Source: Planctomycetota bacterium (GTDB lineage: Bacteria > Planctomycetota > UBA11346). Taken from it: a stretch of 9,090 bases of DNA. The stretch covers positions 1 through 9,090 of the forward strand of contig JAHEDF010000137.1 in NCBI GenBank assembly GCA_024641365.1, written 5' to 3'. The notes under the pieces were generated by a model that was given only the letters and a program-made list of their open reading frames with translations, did no database searches and was not told the origin of the DNA. The position numbers and the translations under genes are program-made. This document shows positions 6,255-9,090 of this stretch, one piece after another (within the stretch, counting starts at the first letter, position 1; every line of letters begins with the position of its first letter).

Positions 6255-7397
6255 TTATTTAATGCGATGATACTTTTTCATGCGTTCTTGTACGGGTTTA
6301 TTTGCCGGAGGAAAATCCAGCTCAATAAATTCTTCCGGTGTTACCCAGCATAACTCATCGCTGGCAAGTGGTTTTACATCTGCTGGGTTAAATAAATGGC
6401 AGCGGTAGAGATGAAAGGTTAAATAGCGATCATCATATTCATAATGGAATGACAAAATGCCACGTGCCGATAATAATTCCGCGCCTAATTCCTCGTGAAT
6501 TTCACGCGCAATCGCAACGCGGTCATCTTCTCCTTTTTCGCGTTTCCCCCCTGGTAATTCCCACAAGCCACCTTGGTGCGCTTTCTTTTTTCTGCGCGCC
6601 ACCAAATAGCGACCATCATGATGAATGAGTGCTAAAACAATATGCTGACGCGGTTTCTTTTTATTGGTAATTTCTACACCATAGCGGATTTTTTTACTGG
6701 CGACTTTCAGTGGGTTCGCTGTTGCGACATGGACTTTCTTTTTACCCCGACTTGCGCAGCGTTGTTCCCAGGGACAAGCCTCACAATACGCTACGCGTGC
6801 GGTACAAATAGTCGCACCTAAATCCATCAGTGCATTATTATAGGCAATCGGATTTTTGGGATCGACTTGAATCGCAACGTGCGACCACACATCTTTTTTA
6901 TCAAGCGGTAATGATAAAGCGTCACGCCGGGCATACACACGTGCGACATTGGTATCGACAATTGGGACTGCTCGCGCAAAAGCAAAACACGCAACAGCAC
7001 CAGCCGTGTACGGACCAATGCCTGGGAGTTCCATTAACCCCTCTACGGTATTCGGCCACTGACCTTTTTGTGTTATAACCTGCTGACACGTAGCACGTAG
7101 CCGTTCAACGCGTGACGGATAGCCAAGTCCTTTCCATGCGCGATGAATGGCTTCGGTGCTGGCCGCCGCTAATGCTTGTTCATTGGGAAATAATACCATG
7201 AACTTTTTATAAAATGGTAATACGCGTTCGACCTGCGTTTGCTGCAACATGACCTCTGACACAAGCACACGATAGGGATCGCGCGTTTGCCGCCACGGTA
7301 AGGTGCGACCATTTTTTTTATACCACGCCAATAATTCTTTTTGTGGCGTAGAATCGATGGGAAGCAATTTCTTTAATGACTTATTCCGCGTCGTCAT
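6255..7397 (-). CDS. mutY: A/G-specific adenine glycosylase MutY with C-terminal Nudix domain
   Basis: This 380-residue protein removes adenine mispaired with 8-oxoguanine. Numbered from the ATG at 7397, it has SEVMLQQTQV with catalytic E48, the helix-hairpin-helix LPGIGPYTAGAV (124-135), VDTNVARV with D148, and the [4Fe-4S] loop C198-x6-C205-x2-C208-x5-C214. The C-terminal domain (about 250-380) carries a complete Nudix box at 284-306, G-x5-E-x7-REIHEELGA, with all catalytic glutamates. Many MutY C-terminal domains have a degenerate box and only recognise 8-oxoG; this one could also hydrolyse a nucleotide such as 8-oxo-dGTP (inference). GLGYPSR replaces the common GLGYYAR. A GTG two codons upstream is possible. 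The start overlaps the RusA-like gene by 17 bp, so it is last in the leftward cluster. Confidence 0.95.
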   Translation of the reverse strand: MTTRNKSLKKLLPIDSTPQKELLAWYKKNGRTLPWRQTRDPYRVLVSEVMLQQTQVERVLPFYKKFMVLFPNEQALAAASTEAIHRAWKGLGYPSRVERLRATCQQVITQKGQWPNTVEGLMELPGIGPYTAGAVACFAFARAVPIVDTNVARVYARRDALSLPLDKKDVWSHVAIQVDPKNPIAYNNALMDLGATICTARVAYCEACPWEQRCASRGKKKVHVATANPLKVASKKIRYGVEITNKKKPRQHIVLALIHHDGRYLVARRKKKAHQGGLWELPGGKREKGEDDRVAIAREIHEELGAELLSARGILSFHYEYDDRYLTFHLYRCHLFNPADVKPLASDELCWVTPEEFIELDFPPANKPVQERMKKYHRIK

Positions 7398-7764
7398 AAT
7401 CACCAGACCACGGAATAAATTCTATTTCCGTCCGTTCTAATTCTTTCGGTACCACTGTTTGAAAATATTCACAGTGAAACCAGCGCGGGCTATCATCTTT
7501 AATATAACCGAGTCGCTGCAAGCAATCCGGAATGGCTTTCGCACCTCCAACTAAATTTGCATAATCGACTAATCGCGTCCGATAACTACGCAGCATTAAT
7601 CGTACGGGTTCGTTTGGCGGTTCACGTGGCGGCAATTGTGCGCGTAATAATAAAAACCATGTATCGCGTTCTTTTGTGTACGCACTCCAATGTTTATATT
7701 GCGACGCATTTTGACTAGGCACACGGCGCTTAATTATAATGAGCCGCCCCATGCGCTCAGACAT
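7381..7764 (-). CDS. RusA-like Holliday-junction resolvase-fold protein
   Basis: This 127-residue protein has a segment around 66-94 (VDYANLVGGAKAIPDCLQRLG, broken here as VDYANLVGG then AKAIPDCLQRLG, followed by IKDDSPRW) that fits RusA's RDLDNL...DAL...G...LDD core. In E. coli RusA the catalytic acids are D70, D72 and D91. Here the first (D67) and the later DD (D90, D91) are present, but the position of D72 is Ala (A69). Cleavage activity may therefore be lost or altered; DNA binding could remain. RusA is usually prophage-borne, yet no phage gene is in view. The start at 7764 is chosen because GGAG lies 6 nt upstream; it overlaps the upstream gene by 8 bp and the MutY gene by 17 bp. Family assignment is from motif memory. 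Confidence 0.6.
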   Translation of the reverse strand: MSERMGRLIIIKRRVPSQNASQYKHWSAYTKERDTWFLLLRAQLPPREPPNEPVRLMLRSYRTRLVDYANLVGGAKAIPDCLQRLGYIKDDSPRWFHCEYFQTVVPKELERTEIEFIPWSGDYDDAE

Positions 7765-8476
7765 TGGCGACTCCAGGAGCAATAAAGCGCGGTTGCGTCC
7801 ACGCCGTTCCCTGTGCTGAGCGCATAACTAAGCGCACATAACTTTCACTACCACGGTCGGTCCAAGCCCCTGTCTGTCCAATTATGCGACCAGCTTCAAA
7901 ACCATCGCGCACAATAATACTGGTTTCTGCTGAACACGGTAATTCCCATTTCACACCCGTACGCGATTCATCCAACACGGCGACAGCAAGGCCCTCTTCA
8001 CACGTAAATGTGCCATAGGCTAATGCAGAAATTATTGCTGCTGGATGAGCGCTGCGCGACGCACAGGCCACCGTGCCGCGCATGCCGTACACAGGCTGAC
8101 CATGCGACAAGAGTGCATCCCAACAGGTTTCATCTTGTTCATTGGTGATGGCAAATATCCGCACACCTGCCGCAAATAAAATTCGTTCAGGACCAAAAAT
8201 ATCTGCTGGATTACGCAAGACTAATAATCCACCGCTACCAGCTAATGCTTGAGTCAGGCGACCGATCGCTCCCGCTGGTGGTTCGCTTGCTTCAGGTTCA
8301 GGAATGTCGATAGGTTCTGGCGCTAATATTTGCATGTCCATAACACCAACCATGCAACGCCAGTCTAACACATGACTCCAAATAGTTGCGGCTACGGCTC
8401 CGTGTTCATCAAAAATTGGCACGCCGCTGACACCAACGGGCGCTGATAATGGGGTACAGGTAAATCGCACCAGCAC
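7757..8476 (-). CDS. PHP-domain-like protein, probably without metal ligands
   Basis: This 239-residue soluble protein starts at GTG; no ATG lies before residue 42, and the first residues already fit a beta-rich N-terminus (RFTCTPLSAPVGVSGVP). The first half has GGLLVLRNPADIFG (82-95) and ITNEQDETCWDALLSHGQPVYGM (110-132, an ALLSxGxxVYG turn). The C-terminal part includes AAIISALAYGTFTCEEG (146-162) and ends with SYVRLVMRSAQGTAWTQPRF (212-231). This order resembles the second half of PHP-type metallohydrolases of the CehA/McbA kind (WDxLLxxGxxVxGxxxDDAH, then ALxxGxFY, then YVRVExxDxxG). The expected DDAH is replaced by VACASRSAHP, and no His-rich N-terminal motif (HxH) is present, so catalysis is unlikely. 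Homology is tentative. It sits between the STAS and RusA-like genes. Confidence 0.65.
   Translation of the reverse strand: MLVRFTCTPLSAPVGVSGVPIFDEHGAVAATIWSHVLDWRCMVGVMDMQILAPEPIDIPEPEASEPPAGAIGRLTQALAGSGGLLVLRNPADIFGPERILFAAGVRIFAITNEQDETCWDALLSHGQPVYGMRGTVACASRSAHPAAIISALAYGTFTCEEGLAVAVLDESRTGVKWELPCSAETSIIVRDGFEAGRIIGQTGAWTDRGSESYVRLVMRSAQGTAWTQPRFIAPGVANV
7771..7774 (-). promoter_or_regulatory. Ribosome-binding site deciding the RusA-like start
   Basis: On the minus strand CTGGAG ends 6 nt before the ATG at 7764. The longer frame would need a TTG at 7782 with no purine-rich site, so the ATG is preferred. Confidence 0.6.
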
Positions 8477-8480
8477 ACGG

Positions 8481-8499
8481 TGACGTAAAGATGACGTAA
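8481..8499. repeat. Two direct TGACGTAA octamers, 11 bp apart
   Basis: TGACGTAA occurs at 8481-8488 and again at 8492-8499 in the 33-base gap between the STAS gene and the PHP-like gene. On the transcribed strand it reads TTACGTCA twice. The 11-bp period places both on the same helix face. It could be a regulator site or a small slippage duplication. Confidence 0.5.
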
Positions 8500-8509
8500 G
8501 GCAACTAGA

Positions 8510-8875
8510 TCAGAGCGGTTTGCGTCGATACAGTTTAATGATTTCTTCCGCATCCGGTGCAAAATCGAACAATTTGTCCAACTGCGTCACCTTAAACATT
8601 TGCAAGAGCGGTGCCTTGAGTCCAGCAATGGCAACACGGCCTTTTCCTGCTTTGGCTGATTTATGAACCGCCACTAATTTCCCAATCATCGCGGAACTCA
8701 GATAGCCGACATCAACCATATCAATGACTAAATTAATGCGCGCAGTGCGATCACATTCTGCGAGCAAAGCCATTGCTAAACTGCCAATCGCTTGTGCATC
8801 TAACAAGCGTTCTTTCATCACTTTGGCTAACACAATGGTATCGTAGCGTTGTACCATCAAGAAATCGCAACTCAT
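8510..8875 (-). CDS. STAS-domain anti-anti-sigma factor (RsbV/SpoIIAA type)
   Basis: This 121-residue single-domain protein has the STAS core INLVIDMVDVGYLSSAMIGK (47-66), followed by GRVAIAGLKAPLLQMFKV (79-96) and LDKLFDF. S60/S61 align with the phosphorylated serine of the SpoIIAA/RsbV DSSGLG motif; S61 is the likelier site. Such proteins bind an anti-sigma kinase when unphosphorylated and are released after phosphorylation. The gene just upstream encodes an RsbW-like ATPase ending 15 bases before this start, so the two form a natural partner-switch pair. Whether the target is a sigma factor or another output protein cannot be told; the ECF sigma gene in this window has its own candidate anti-sigma and is not an obvious target. 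Confidence 0.9.
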   Translation of the reverse strand: MSCDFLMVQRYDTIVLAKVMKERLLDAQAIGSLAMALLAECDRTARINLVIDMVDVGYLSSAMIGKLVAVHKSAKAGKGRVAIAGLKAPLLQMFKVTQLDKLFDFAPDAEEIIKLYRRKPL

Positions 8876-8890
8876 AGTCTCTGCTCACTT

Positions 8891-9090
8891 TCATGTTGTG
8901 GGGCAATCTGCGCGGCGGCGAGCCAACCACGCAAAACTACCACCGCGATAATAGGTTAATTCATCTAACCATTCTTGCATAATGCGAATGCCACGTCCGT
9001 GCTCTAACAATAACGCCTCCGGATCTTCTTGGTCAGGAATATTCTTTTCGTCAAAACCATCGCCATGATCGGCAACCGTAATAATCCAGC
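8891..9090 (-). CDS. RsbW-like histidine-kinase-type ATPase, C-terminal part (runs off the right edge)
   Basis: The last 65 residues of a GHKL ATPase domain are visible, ending at a TGA at 8891-8893. The G1 box ADHGDGF and the G2 box HGRGIRIMQEWLDEL are intact, followed by the terminal strand LTYYRGGSF. In RsbW/SpoIIAB-type serine kinases these bind ATP and phosphorylate a STAS partner, which here is encoded 15 bases downstream. The N-box lies outside the window, so kinase competence and any N-terminal domain cannot be judged. Confidence 0.88.
   Translation of the reverse strand, partial: WIITVADHGDGFDEKNIPDQEDPEALLLEHGRGIRIMQEWLDELTYYRGGSFAWLARRRADCPTT

Noticed and set aside
6830..7078. Plus-strand ORF opposite the MutY gene
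   Set aside because: It is antisense to the conserved glycosylase core and has no independent support.

Overview
The window reads as a bacterial chromosome segment with tightly packed, mostly overlapping genes. Synonymous codons are AT-leaning (Leu TTA and Ile ATT are frequent beside Arg CGC/CGT). The gene mix suggests a planctomycete or a relative in the PVC group: an ECF sigma factor with a membrane anti-sigma-like partner carrying a large helical-repeat domain, an RsbV/RsbW-type pair, and a stand-alone GcvH-like protein beside a G3E GTPase. This placement is inference from gene style; no rRNA or other phylogenetic marker is present.

Layout. (1) Positions 1-2060, minus strand: a four-gene operon transcribed leftward. 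It encodes a GcvH-like lipoyl carrier, a CobW-type G3E GTPase with a CxCC metal site, a small cysteine protein whose Cys pattern recalls the N-terminal module of HdrA, and the first 34 codons of an unidentified protein. All three junctions are ATGA 4-bp overlaps. (2) Positions 2061-2689: a long gene-free divergent region holding a 145-bp inverted-repeat element. (3) Positions 2690-5101, plus strand: an ECF sigma factor, a membrane anti-sigma-like protein fused to a prenyltransferase/squalene-cyclase-like repeat domain, and a possible small membrane protein. (4) Positions 5279-6067, plus strand: an inositol-monophosphatase-family enzyme. (5) Positions 6068-6254: a convergent gap with a second, diverged copy of the inverted-repeat element. 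(6) Positions 6255-9090, minus strand: a leftward cluster of an RsbW-like ATPase (partial), a STAS anti-anti-sigma protein, a PHP-like protein that seems to lack its metal ligands, a RusA-like protein lacking one catalytic Asp, and MutY fused to an intact Nudix domain.

The most system-like regions are the lipoyl carrier/GTPase/cysteine-protein operon, which has no glycine-cleavage partners in view, and the sigma/anti-sigma-toroid pair. The dispersed ~27-bp arms, arranged twice as inverted pairs, are the clearest non-coding structure. No tRNA, rRNA, CRISPR array, transposase or integrase was seen.
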